Shown here piece by piece: positions 27,564 to 35,860 of a DNA stretch of 64,000 bases. Position numbers and translations under genes: made by a program. Below the pieces are notes generated by a model. The model worked only from the letters and a program-made list of their open reading frames with translations. It was not told the origin of the DNA and ran no database searches. The first letter of the stretch is position 1, and each line of letters begins with the position of its first letter. This stretch comes from Spongiivirga sp046524175 (GTDB lineage: Bacteria > Bacteroidota > Bacteroidia > Flavobacteriales > Flavobacteriaceae). The stretch lies in NCBI RefSeq assembly GCF_046524175.1, contig NZ_JBEFZF010000006.1, positions 62,001 through 126,000 on the forward strand, given 5' to 3'.

Positions 27564-28826
27564 TTAATTAAACAGACTTAGTTGATTATTGTAAAAACCT
27601 TGATATTTGCTATTCGTTTTCTGTATAATAAGACTTCGTATTTGTGCCGATGTAAGATCTCTTTTTTCGAAGTCTACCGAGTTGCAAATAAGAAAATAGC
27701 GGGCTCTGTTAAGAGCCACGCCTATTTTCTTGAGATGATCCCAATTCAAACCCCTAAACTTTCTTGCTTGTATAATTTTATAAACAGATTGCATTCCTAA
27801 CCCTGGTACACGTGCTAGCATTTGCCTATTTGCAGTATTCACGTTTACAGGAAAATAATCCAGATTACGAAGTGCCCAACTCAACTTCGGATCGACTTCC
27901 ACATCAAGATTAGGATGCGGTTCATTTAATAACTCTTGTACTTCAAATCCGTAAAACCGAAGTAACCAATCAGTTTGATACAATCTGTTTTCACGTAGCA
28001 TGGGTACCGGAGACCCCAAAGATGGCAACCTGCTATCGTTACTTATTGGCACATAACCAGAATAATACACCCGCTTAAGCTTAAAATTCTTATAAAAGAA
28101 GCTAGATGCGTACATGATATCTTTATCGCTTTCCCCACTAGCGCCAACGATCATCTGTGTACTTTGCCCTGCGGGTGCATAAACCGGTGTACTCTTTATT
28201 ATTTTCTTTTCGTTTTTATACTTTACAATCTCATTTTTTACCGTATTCATCGGCTTTAAAAAGTCTTCTCGTCTTTTATCTGGCGCGAGTAACTTTAATC
28301 CTTTTTTAGTAGGTATTTCGATATTCACACTCAACCTATCAGCATACAATCCGGCCTCATACATTAATTCATCTGAGGCGCCTGGAATAGACTTTAAATG
28401 TATATACCCGTTAAAATTCTCTTCTTTTCTAAGCTTTTTAGCCACCGCAACCAACCGTTCCATTGTGAAATCAGCATTCTTAAAAATGCCTGAACTTAAA
28501 AACAACCCCTCTATATAATTGCGGCGATAAAAATTGATCGTTAAATCGACCACCTCTTGTACCTTAAATGCCGCTCGTTTTACATCATTACTTTTTCTAG
28601 TCACACAATACGCGCAATCAAAAATGCAGTGATTTGTAAGCAATATTTTTAATAGCGAAACACAACGTCCATCTTGTGTATATGAATGACAAATACCCAT
28701 TTTAGATGCATTACCAAGACCCTTATTCTTATTCTTACGATCACTACCACTCGATGCACATGACACATCATACTTAGCAGCATCTGCCAGAATATTTAAT
28801 TTCTCATTAATGCGATCAAAAGACAT
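27564..28826 (-). CDS. Putative DNA modification/repair radical SAM protein (TIGR03916)
   Basis: I start at MSFDRINEKLNILADAAKYD (28826). The frame extends upstream to 28916, but those codons run through the operator region and code an Asn/Lys-rich stretch unlike the family. From 28826 it is 420 residues, matching family length. The radical SAM cluster is CIFDCAYC. The C-terminal helix-hairpin-helix NRQMLARVPGLGMQSVYKII suggests DNA contact. With the TIGR03915 partner it forms a putative repair module. An exact TAnnTTTG -7 box (TATATTTG, 28853-28846) lies about 20 bases upstream and overlaps the first palindrome. Confidence 0.9.
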   Translation of the reverse strand: MSFDRINEKLNILADAAKYDVSCASSGSDRKNKNKGLGNASKMGICHSYTQDGRCVSLLKILLTNHCIFDCAYCVTRKSNDVKRAAFKVQEVVDLTINFYRRNYIEGLFLSSGIFKNADFTMERLVAVAKKLRKEENFNGYIHLKSIPGASDELMYEAGLYADRLSVNIEIPTKKGLKLLAPDKRREDFLKPMNTVKNEIVKYKNEKKIIKSTPVYAPAGQSTQMIVGASGESDKDIMYASSFFYKNFKLKRVYYSGYVPISNDSRLPSLGSPVPMLRENRLYQTDWLLRFYGFEVQELLNEPHPNLDVEVDPKLSWALRNLDYFPVNVNTANRQMLARVPGLGMQSVYKIIQARKFRGLNWDHLKKIGVALNRARYFLICNSVDFEKRDLTSAQIRSLIIQKTNSKYQGFYNNQLSLFN

Positions 28827-28834
28827 TCGCTTCT

Positions 28835-28907
28835 TGGATTTTTTCCAAATATATGGAATTTTTCCTAATAAATGGAAATAATCCAATAAAAAATTGGAAT
28901 TATTCCA
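28835..28907. promoter_or_regulatory. Four tandem operator-like palindromes in a divergent promoter
   Basis: Four 13-bp sites of the form TGGAW-N3-WTCCW start at 28835 (TGGATTTTTTCCA), 28854 (TGGAATTTTTCCT), 28873 (TGGAAATAATCCA) and 28895 (TGGAATTATTCCA, perfect and extended to 15 bp). Start-to-start spacings are 19, 19 and 22 bases, close to two helical turns, so bound dimers would sit on nearly the same face. The block lies between the repair-gene start (28826) and the XRE/S24 regulator start (28928). It overlaps the -7 box of the first (28846-28853) and the putative -33 TTG (28894-28896) of the second. The likely ligand is the adjacent regulator. Confidence 0.8.
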
Positions 28908-28923
28908 AAAATTCATAACTTTG
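28894..28923 (+). promoter_or_regulatory. Candidate promoter of the XRE/S24 regulator
   Basis: TTG (28894-28896), 19 bases, then TAACTTTG (28916-28923), an exact Bacteroidota TAnnTTTG -7 box. The regulator ATG is at 28928, only 4 bases past the box, so the message would be leaderless or nearly so. The perfect 15-bp palindrome 28894-28908 covers the -33 element, which predicts autorepression. Confidence 0.6.
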
Positions 28924-28927
28924 AGAT

Positions 28928-29695
28928 ATGGAAAAACAGTTATCTACTGAAGCACAACGCTTTAAAAAGGTTAGAGAAATACTAGGTTTCACCCAGCAAC
29001 AATTCGCCGAAAAGCTTGGCACGAAAAATAGCACTGCTGATATTGAGCGCGGTAAAACAAAGATTACCGGCAGTATTGTCATGGAATTATTGAGACAGTT
29101 TAAAATCAACCCGCTTTGGTTGTACGGTAAAAGTTTTGAACAGTATTTAGAAACCACTCAGAATGTCATGCCAAAAGTAGTTACTGTCGATAGTAACGAT
29201 AATGATAATATGGTAATGGTTAATGTAAAAGCAGCCGCTGGCTATCCACATAACTTGCAAGATGTAGATTGGTTTGAGCAATTACCCGCTTTTGACTTAC
29301 CATTACCCGAATTTAGAAATGCTACCTTTAGAGGTTTTCAAGTAGAAGGCGATAGTATGTTACCTAGTTTAAAACCTAATGAATGGGTGATAGGAAAAGC
29401 GATCGAAAGAATTCAAGATATTGACAAAAATGCAATTTGCGTGGTCGTTTTAAAGGATAGTGTTCTGGTAAAAAAGATACAGTTACCGCAAGACCCATCA
29501 AAGCTAATGCTAATATCGATTAATGCCGAGTACCCTCCGATTCAGATAGATCAAAAAGAGATACAGGAATTATGGCAAGTGACTAGTACATTGAGTTTTG
29601 ATATAGACACTAATCCTAATAGCAACAGCACTTTATTACAACTACAAAACTCAATTGAAATGCTAAAAAAGGATATTAATGAATTGAAAAACTAA
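28928..29695 (+). CDS. LexA-like XRE-S24 autorepressor
   Basis: 255 residues. The N-terminal XRE helix-turn-helix is at about 11-65 (ILGFTQQQFAEKLGTKNSTA). The C-terminal S24/LexA-type peptidase domain has a candidate cleavage site Ala104-Gly105 (VKAAAGYP), the catalytic Ser143 in VEGDSMLPSLKP and the general-base Lys182 in SVLVKKIQ. The spacings resemble those of LexA. Self-cleavage on a damage signal, lifting repression of itself and of the divergent repair genes, is inferred from the domains and the operator block. A C-terminal coiled-coil tail (LLQLQNSIEMLKKDINEL) is an addition not found in LexA. It is followed by a convergent CPXCG gene. Confidence 0.88.
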   Translation: MEKQLSTEAQRFKKVREILGFTQQQFAEKLGTKNSTADIERGKTKITGSIVMELLRQFKINPLWLYGKSFEQYLETTQNVMPKVVTVDSNDNDNMVMVNVKAAAGYPHNLQDVDWFEQLPAFDLPLPEFRNATFRGFQVEGDSMLPSLKPNEWVIGKAIERIQDIDKNAICVVVLKDSVLVKKIQLPQDPSKLMLISINAEYPPIQIDQKEIQELWQVTSTLSFDIDTNPNSNSTLLQLQNSIEMLKKDINELKN

Positions 29696-29698
29696 TGT

Positions 29699-29878
29699 TT
29701 ATTGCTCAATATCTCTAACTGCTAAGCTTATTAATTCGCTATTCTCAAAAACGACGTCAATTTCAATAGGATTGCAACATACTTCACAGTCCTCAATATA
29801 GGTTTGTGATGCGGAAGGATCAAGCAACATCGATATTTCCTCCCAACAATAAGGGCACTGAAAAAAGTGTTCGTTCAT
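29699..29878 (-). CDS. CPXCG motif cysteine-rich small protein
   Basis: 59 residues: MNEHFFQCPYCWEEISMLL, then YIEDCEVCCNPIEI and an acidic tail. It has the two Cys pairs of the CPXCG-motif family, here CPYC and CEVC, presumably binding zinc. Function unknown in the family. It stops 3 bases from the convergent regulator and sits 24 bases before the TolC-like gene (the next gene on its left) without forming an operon with it. Confidence 0.85.
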   Translation of the reverse strand: MNEHFFQCPYCWEEISMLLDPSASQTYIEDCEVCCNPIEIDVVFENSELISLAVRDIEQ

Positions 29879-29902
29879 TCCTTAGTAGTTAGCGTTGAGT
29901 AG

Positions 29903-31267
29903 TTAGAATTCCACATTTAATAATTGACCACTTAATTGTAATACGGCCAGTTCAGCCAATTTAGCAGTGTATTTCGCTGCATTTTTGGTCGTTTGCGCAT
30001 TCAGATAATTTAGTTGAGCCTGTCTATACTCCACACTGGTGATTTGCCCCAGTTTAAACCGTTCTTCTGATCGATTGAAATTGTCCTTACTAGTCAATAC
30101 ATTTTGTTCTTGCAACCTGTAAATAGTCAATGCATTTTTATAGCTGTCCTTTGCATTTTCAATATCTCTTAGAACTTGCTGCTGTAATTGTTTCTTTATT
30201 AGTTGCTGACTTTCATTGGCAATCTTCACATTTTTAAGTGCCACAATAGACCTCCCTCCATCGAACAAGTTCCACCGTAAATTAAGCCCTACGTTTAGGT
30301 TGTTCGAGTTTTGAGTAGTTCCAGGAAAGAATGCAGAAGCCGGGTTATCAGATGTATTCCAACCGTAACTCCCCGTTAAACCAATAGTAGGAAGGATAAA
30401 TGATTTAGCACCTTTAATTTGGTACTCACTAATCTTTATATCTTGATCAACCTGCTGCAAACGTACATTGTTTGTTGCCGCCGTTTCCAAATAGCTGTCA
30501 ACCACCAATTCATTAACAAATACAACGGTAGTATCAACATTTGCTTGCTTCGCTAATTCTCTGTTTAGAACCACATTTAAATCTCGTTTCGCGTTTCGCA
30601 ATTGTTGCTGCACATTTAATATGTTAATACTATCGGTTGTGACATCAACTTGGGCGTTTAATACCGCTAACTTATTGGCCTGACCATATTCAAATTGATA
30701 TTCAGCTCTTTTTTCTCGTTGTTTTGTAATAGCAAGCGCTTCTTGCAAAACAGTTTCATTTTCTGTTAGTCTTGCAACTTCGTAATACACGCTAAACAGT
30801 TGCAACATCGTATTTTCTATTGTTTCGCGAGCTTGTAATTGTGATAAATTGTATTCCTCTTTTAATTGTTTATAATTGTAGTACCGACCTAATCCATCAA
30901 ACAGCGTATAATCTAGATTGATTGAAGCATTGTATCGTCTAGTTTCCGCATCATTAATCTCAATATCTGGACGCGGATTACCCTGGTTATCAAGAGCACC
31001 ATTAAAATCAGTAGTCGATGAATTTTGGTCAAAACTACCACCGGCATTTCCTGTAATACTCGGTAAATAATCAGCATTTAAAATACTCTTATTATTCTTA
31101 GCCACCGCCACTTGATTATTCGCTAACAAAATCCCGAAGTTGTTTTCGAGCATTTGGCTAATGGCTTCCTTTTTAGTTAAGGTTTCTTCCTTAATCTCTT
31201 GAGAATATAGTTTAGCTATCACACTGCATAATAAAATTACTAGCAGTGACTTGTATTTAAGCTTCAT
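29903..31267 (-). CDS. TolC-family outer-membrane efflux protein
   Basis: 454 residues with a signal peptide (LLCSVIAKLYSQ). Two OEP repeats contain long amphipathic helices with NxxxL patterns, for example LEVRLAEL-like ARETIENTMLQLFSVYYEV and VLRDIENAKDSYKNALTIY, ending with LNYLNAQTTKNAAKYTAKLA. It forms the trimeric exit duct for the RND pump encoded just upstream. Its ATG lies inside the 3' end of the RND gene (11-base overlap). Confidence 0.94.
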   Translation of the reverse strand: MKLKYKSLLVILLCSVIAKLYSQEIKEETLTKKEAISQMLENNFGILLANNQVAVAKNNKSILNADYLPSITGNAGGSFDQNSSTTDFNGALDNQGNPRPDIEINDAETRRYNASINLDYTLFDGLGRYYNYKQLKEEYNLSQLQARETIENTMLQLFSVYYEVARLTENETVLQEALAITKQREKRAEYQFEYGQANKLAVLNAQVDVTTDSINILNVQQQLRNAKRDLNVVLNRELAKQANVDTTVVFVNELVVDSYLETAATNNVRLQQVDQDIKISEYQIKGAKSFILPTIGLTGSYGWNTSDNPASAFFPGTTQNSNNLNVGLNLRWNLFDGGRSIVALKNVKIANESQQLIKKQLQQQVLRDIENAKDSYKNALTIYRLQEQNVLTSKDNFNRSEERFKLGQITSVEYRQAQLNYLNAQTTKNAAKYTAKLAELAVLQLSGQLLNVEF

Positions 31268-34200
31268 AAAATTCTTCGATTTTGTCGGTACTTAGTCCTT
31301 TATCAGTAGTTGTAGGAACAGTATGCTTCCCATTCAGCGGAGTTTTTTCAATTTCCTGCTCTTCCTTTTGTTCTTTGATCGCTCGCTCAACCTCTTCTTT
31401 ACTTATAGGTCTATTAGCAAATAACCAAGTATATTCTCGTTTCCAGAAATTGCTAAACGACAAGAAAATTGGCATTAAAATTAGCGTTAAAACCGTTGCG
31501 AAGCCTATACCATAAGCTATTGATATAGCCATAGGAATAAGGAATTGAGCCTGCCTACTTGTTTCAAAAATTAAAGGAGCCAGACCAGCGATGGTTGTAA
31601 TTGATGTTAAGAAAATTGCTCTGAAGCGCGATCTTCCCGCTTCATAAATAGCCGTATCAAATGTCATCCCACTGCGTAAATTACTATTGAATTTTCCTAT
31701 TAACACCAACCCATCATTAACCATAATACCAATAAGGGCGATGATTCCTAACATTGACAAAATGTTTACAGGGAAACCATGAATCCAATGACCCCAGGCT
31801 ACCGCCGGAAGACTAAAAGGCACTAACAACAATAACAAAAATGGTTGACTATAACTTCTAAATGTAAAAGCAATAGTGATATAGATTAACAGAAGAACAA
31901 TTAAACCAACCGGCCCTAAGGAATCCATTAATTTATTACGCTCTCTATTTTGACCTTCAAATGATGGTGTAATTGTTGGGTATTTTACCAAAATATCTTC
32001 TTCAACAACCTGCTTTATCTCCGCTAAAATTTCAGTAAGATTACTGTTTTTAGGGTCTTTTAAATCCGCCGAAACCTGAATTTCCTGCTGACTATTTAAA
32101 TGATTAATGGCAACATTACCTCGTTCGATAGTGTAATTCGCAATTTCAGCTAGAGGAATACGTTGACCGGCGGGCGTTACAATTCTCATGTCATCTAAGT
32201 CAGTAATAGATGATCTATTCGACCTATCGTAACGCACCCAAACACGAATTTCATCTTGACCACGTTGAAAACGTTGGGCTTGGGCGCCAAAAAAACCAGC
32301 TCGTACCTGAGCCATAACATCACGTAAACTCAACCCTAACAAGTAGGCATTCTCCTTTAGTTCAATACTAATTTCTTTGATTCCTGCAGGGTCATTGTCA
32401 ACAATATCTTTAAGCTGGGAATTACTTTCAAAAAGTGCTTTGAGTTCCTTTTTCGCAGCTTTCAATTCATTAATGTTATTTCCTAATAACGAAACCGAAA
32501 CAGGACTACCTCCAAAGTTTCCTCCGCTGCCAAAAACCAAACTTTCAACACCTATTATAGGACCCACTTTTTCTCGTAGTCGATTGGTTACTAATGAAGA
32601 AGGTAAATTATCAGGGCGGTCTTCACCAGGAAGCAAATTAATACTTAAAGAAGCTGTTGCTGACCCAGGACCAATATTTTTCACTATGTTTTGATAAAGA
32701 ACATTGCCGGTCCCTGCTAAATACTCATCTGTAAGTTCTTTATTTACCTCGATTGCTTTTTCTTCAATAAAAGAAATAATACTTTCTGTTACTTTTTCAT
32801 TGGTTCCGTTTGGCATGTTTAGGGTTACAGCCACACGATCACTCGCAATTTGCGGAAAAAAAGCTCCCCGAATTATGCCACCACCAAAGCTTCCCACCGT
32901 TAAAACAACAAAAACAATAAATAAGGAAAAGGTAAAAAACTTGTTTTCAAGCGAAAAGCGAAGCACAGGGCTATACATTTTATCGCGCAACCACCGCATT
33001 ATTTTATCGCCAAAGGTGTTGATATACCTTAGCTTACCAAAAATTTTACCGATAGTGGTGGTTGGCTTTTTACCGTCTTGCCGTAACGCTTTTGAATGTG
33101 CCAAATGCGCAGGTAAAATAATAAGTGCTTCAATTAGTGAAACGCCTAAAGTCAAAATTACTATCACGGAGACTTCACCAAAAAAGTCACCAATGCGTCC
33201 ATCTAAAAACAAAAAGATACCAAAAGCAAGTATTGTAGTAATGATGGCTGACACAATTGGTGGAATTACTTCCATCGTTCCATCAATGGCAGCTTGAATT
33301 GGTTTTTTTCCTTTTTCGTAATGCTGATAAATATTTTCTGCAATGACAATACCATCATCTACCAAAATACCGATCACAATAATCATCCCAAATAGCGATA
33401 GCACATTAATAGTGACATTAAAAAAAGGTGCTAACATGAACATTCCAAGAAATGCAACTGGCAAACCAAAGGCAACCCAAAAAGCTAATCTAGTATTTAA
33501 GAATAAGCTTAGAAAGATGAGTACTAAGATCATCCCTATTATAGCATTTTCAGTAAGTAATTCTGTTCGCTGAACAAGTGTGGTAGAAGCATCACTAACT
33601 ACGTTTAGCTGAACATTGTTGTATTTTATATTGAAATCTTCTATGTATTCTTTTACCTTATCAGCTGCTCCAATTAAATCTTCAGTATTTGTACTAGTTA
33701 TGGTGACACTTACAGAGGGATTGCCATCATAAAAGGAGGCATTGGCTGTCTCCGAAAAACGATCGCGAATACTAGCAACATCTTTTAATCTGACGGTAGT
33801 ACCTGAAGCATCTGCTCGTACAATAATATTAGAAAGTTCATCACCATAATAGGCGCGATTGTTTGCCCGTATCAAATACTCTTCGTCATTGGTTTTGATA
33901 GTACCGCCAGTAGTAAGAATATTAGATCTACTTACCGCTTGTGACACCTCGTTAAATGAAATATTGTAGGCTAATAAGCTGCCTTCATTAACAGCAATCT
34001 CAATTTCCTCATCAGGATAACCCGTAATATTAATTTGAGAAATACCATCGATAGCACGAAGATCATTTTCAACCTGGCGGCCAATTTGCTTTAAGGTTGT
34101 CAGTGGTATATTCTCCCCGCTTATAGCAAAGGTAATAGTAGGTCTTACTGCTTCTAATTTTGAGACGACCAGAGGTTCCATACCCGTTGGAAATGTAGGC

Positions 34201-34547
34201 ACGCGATCTACTGCATTTTTTACCTCCAGCAGCATAAAATCAATATCCTCGCCTTTCTCAATTTCTACATTGATATTTCCGCTATTTTCCCGAGATACGG
34301 ACGTTACGCGATCTACACCTTCAAGCCCCTTTAAATTGTCTTCTATTTTAAGGACAATACCTTCCTCAACTTCCTGAGGTGAAGCACCGGGATAGGTAAT
34401 ATTAATCGAAATATTTTTAGAGTCAGTTAAAGGAAAAAATGATGAGTTTAAGGAGAGTGCGCCAAAAATTCCAAAAACCGCAAAAGCAATAACAATTACA
34501 TTAACTGCAACGTGATACTTAATAAAATAAGATATGAGCTTTCGCAT
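31257..34547 (-). CDS. RND-family efflux transporter permease
   Basis: 1096 residues. Two repeats of a first helix, a large periplasmic loop and five further helices. RND hallmarks are GASPQEVEEGIVLKIEDNL near the N-terminus, VAFLGMFMLAPFFNVTINVLSLFG with GILVDDGIVIAENIYQH (helix 4 Asp pair), and the second-half LGIIALIGIMVNDGLVLI. It ends with an unusual hydrophilic Glu/Lys-rich tail of about 60 residues. It is proton-driven export together with the MFP and TolC partners. Substrate (drug, metal or lipid) cannot be told. Confidence 0.95.
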   Translation of the reverse strand: MRKLISYFIKYHVAVNVIVIAFAVFGIFGALSLNSSFFPLTDSKNISINITYPGASPQEVEEGIVLKIEDNLKGLEGVDRVTSVSRENSGNINVEIEKGEDIDFMLLEVKNAVDRVPTFPTGMEPLVVSKLEAVRPTITFAISGENIPLTTLKQIGRQVENDLRAIDGISQINITGYPDEEIEIAVNEGSLLAYNISFNEVSQAVSRSNILTTGGTIKTNDEEYLIRANNRAYYGDELSNIIVRADASGTTVRLKDVASIRDRFSETANASFYDGNPSVSVTITSTNTEDLIGAADKVKEYIEDFNIKYNNVQLNVVSDASTTLVQRTELLTENAIIGMILVLIFLSLFLNTRLAFWVAFGLPVAFLGMFMLAPFFNVTINVLSLFGMIIVIGILVDDGIVIAENIYQHYEKGKKPIQAAIDGTMEVIPPIVSAIITTILAFGIFLFLDGRIGDFFGEVSVIVILTLGVSLIEALIILPAHLAHSKALRQDGKKPTTTIGKIFGKLRYINTFGDKIMRWLRDKMYSPVLRFSLENKFFTFSLFIVFVVLTVGSFGGGIIRGAFFPQIASDRVAVTLNMPNGTNEKVTESIISFIEEKAIEVNKELTDEYLAGTGNVLYQNIVKNIGPGSATASLSINLLPGEDRPDNLPSSLVTNRLREKVGPIIGVESLVFGSGGNFGGSPVSVSLLGNNINELKAAKKELKALFESNSQLKDIVDNDPAGIKEISIELKENAYLLGLSLRDVMAQVRAGFFGAQAQRFQRGQDEIRVWVRYDRSNRSSITDLDDMRIVTPAGQRIPLAEIANYTIERGNVAINHLNSQQEIQVSADLKDPKNSNLTEILAEIKQVVEEDILVKYPTITPSFEGQNRERNKLMDSLGPVGLIVLLLIYITIAFTFRSYSQPFLLLLLVPFSLPAVAWGHWIHGFPVNILSMLGIIALIGIMVNDGLVLIGKFNSNLRSGMTFDTAIYEAGRSRFRAIFLTSITTIAGLAPLIFETSRQAQFLIPMAISIAYGIGFATVLTLILMPIFLSFSNFWKREYTWLFANRPISKEEVERAIKEQKEEQEIEKTPLNGKHTVPTTTDKGLSTDKIEEFYEA

Positions 34548-34552
34548 GTTGC

Positions 34553-35719
34553 TTAAGAATTGTTGTTGGCTGATACTTTTTTCTGGCTAGATTCTTTGTG
34601 CTTTTTACCTTTGAATACTTTAACCAACATTCCCGTATATGCACCGGGGACTGGACTTTTGATTAAGACCGTACCATCAGGAACATCTTTTAAAACCACC
34701 GATTTTTCAGTATAATAAACTGGTGTAACAGGCACTAAGGTTAAGGCAGAGTCTTTTACTGCAAACACTTGATCATTTGGTTGCAACAAATTACGGCTTA
34801 CCATAATCGCATTATTTTCTTCCCTAGCATCAAGCGTAGCTTCTAAATACACTCCTTCTCGAAGAGCACCGTCCTTAACTGTTACATAGGCGTTTATTGT
34901 TTGTGAAGCGACATCAACGTTACCATTTACTCGAGACACAATACCTTCATAACGCCTCGTCTTGTCAAGATTAGTAAGCTGCACCTTTTTACCTACCTCT
35001 AACAAATCAGCATATGATTTATTAATAGCAACCTCAAGTTCATATGCTCCTGTGTCGATATATTCGCCCAATTTTTGCCCGGGACGTATTAGTGTCCCCT
35101 CAGTTACCAAAGCTTGTGTTAAGATGCCTTTAAAGGGTGCTTTAATTGTATATTTAACTAATCGTTGTTCGAGATTTTTAACATTATAATACGAGGTGAA
35201 AATGTTTCTACCCGATAGAAAATACCGCTCCTTTTCTGAAGTAACTTTGGGTAGTTTTGGTGTCACTTTATCGACATCAAAGGTATTTAGGTATTGTTGC
35301 CATTTTGAATACTCGTCGGGATAATCTAACCGAAGGTCAGGCATTATACTTGTTATTTGATTATAAAGTGCACTTTTTTGCGATTTTACACTTGCATAGT
35401 ATTCATCTGCATCAATACGCAACAAGGTTTCGCCAAAATTATACGGCTGTCCTGGCTTAAATAATTTCGTCCCTGATTTAAAAACACCCTGAACTTCAGA
35501 AAATAACTCTACTCTTCTCTTAGCAACTAAGTTACCCTTGGCATCAATAGTAATAGGTATGGTACCATTTTGCACGGTATCCACATTTACCATTTTTACA
35601 ATTTTCTTTGGCTCTGGTCGCTTCCGTTTATTCCCAGATATTAAAAGATACGCAGCTCCCACAGCAAGCGCAATTAGTAGCACTCCCAATAAAGAAAGTA
35701 AAATGCGACGTGCAATCAT
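34553..35719 (-). CDS. RND efflux periplasmic adaptor (membrane fusion protein)
   Basis: 388 residues. An N-terminal membrane anchor (RRILLSLLGVLLIALAVGA) is followed by the lipoyl/barrel-sandwich half-motifs VELFSEVQGVF and YTIKAPFKGILTQALVTEGTLI, and a beta-barrel ending in PVYYTEKSVVLKDVPDGTVLIKSPVPG. It links the RND pump to TolC. It is the first gene of a three-gene operon (MFP, RND 5 bases later, TolC overlapping). Confidence 0.94.
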   Translation of the reverse strand: MIARRILLSLLGVLLIALAVGAAYLLISGNKRKRPEPKKIVKMVNVDTVQNGTIPITIDAKGNLVAKRRVELFSEVQGVFKSGTKLFKPGQPYNFGETLLRIDADEYYASVKSQKSALYNQITSIMPDLRLDYPDEYSKWQQYLNTFDVDKVTPKLPKVTSEKERYFLSGRNIFTSYYNVKNLEQRLVKYTIKAPFKGILTQALVTEGTLIRPGQKLGEYIDTGAYELEVAINKSYADLLEVGKKVQLTNLDKTRRYEGIVSRVNGNVDVASQTINAYVTVKDGALREGVYLEATLDAREENNAIMVSRNLLQPNDQVFAVKDSALTLVPVTPVYYTEKSVVLKDVPDGTVLIKSPVPGAYTGMLVKVFKGKKHKESSQKKVSANNNS

Positions 35720-35860
35720 TTTGGTTATTTAATTTGAAAGTTAGCTCAACGAACCAGACTTTAATTGACTAACAATATATTTTAATTGTTAAACAAAAGT
35801 AGATATCTAGAAAACAGCCCGTAGTTAAATAAGTCTTAAATAAATAGCTAGAAAAAGGAT

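Noticed and set aside
28827..28916. N-terminal extension of the radical SAM gene
   Set aside because: The codons run through the four palindromes and the promoter and code a Lys/Asn-rich stretch that the family lacks.
32377..33573. Several plus-strand open frames antisense to the RND pump gene
   Set aside because: They are low-complexity Ser/Thr/Pro/Ile-rich shadows of the pump's codons, with no start signals.
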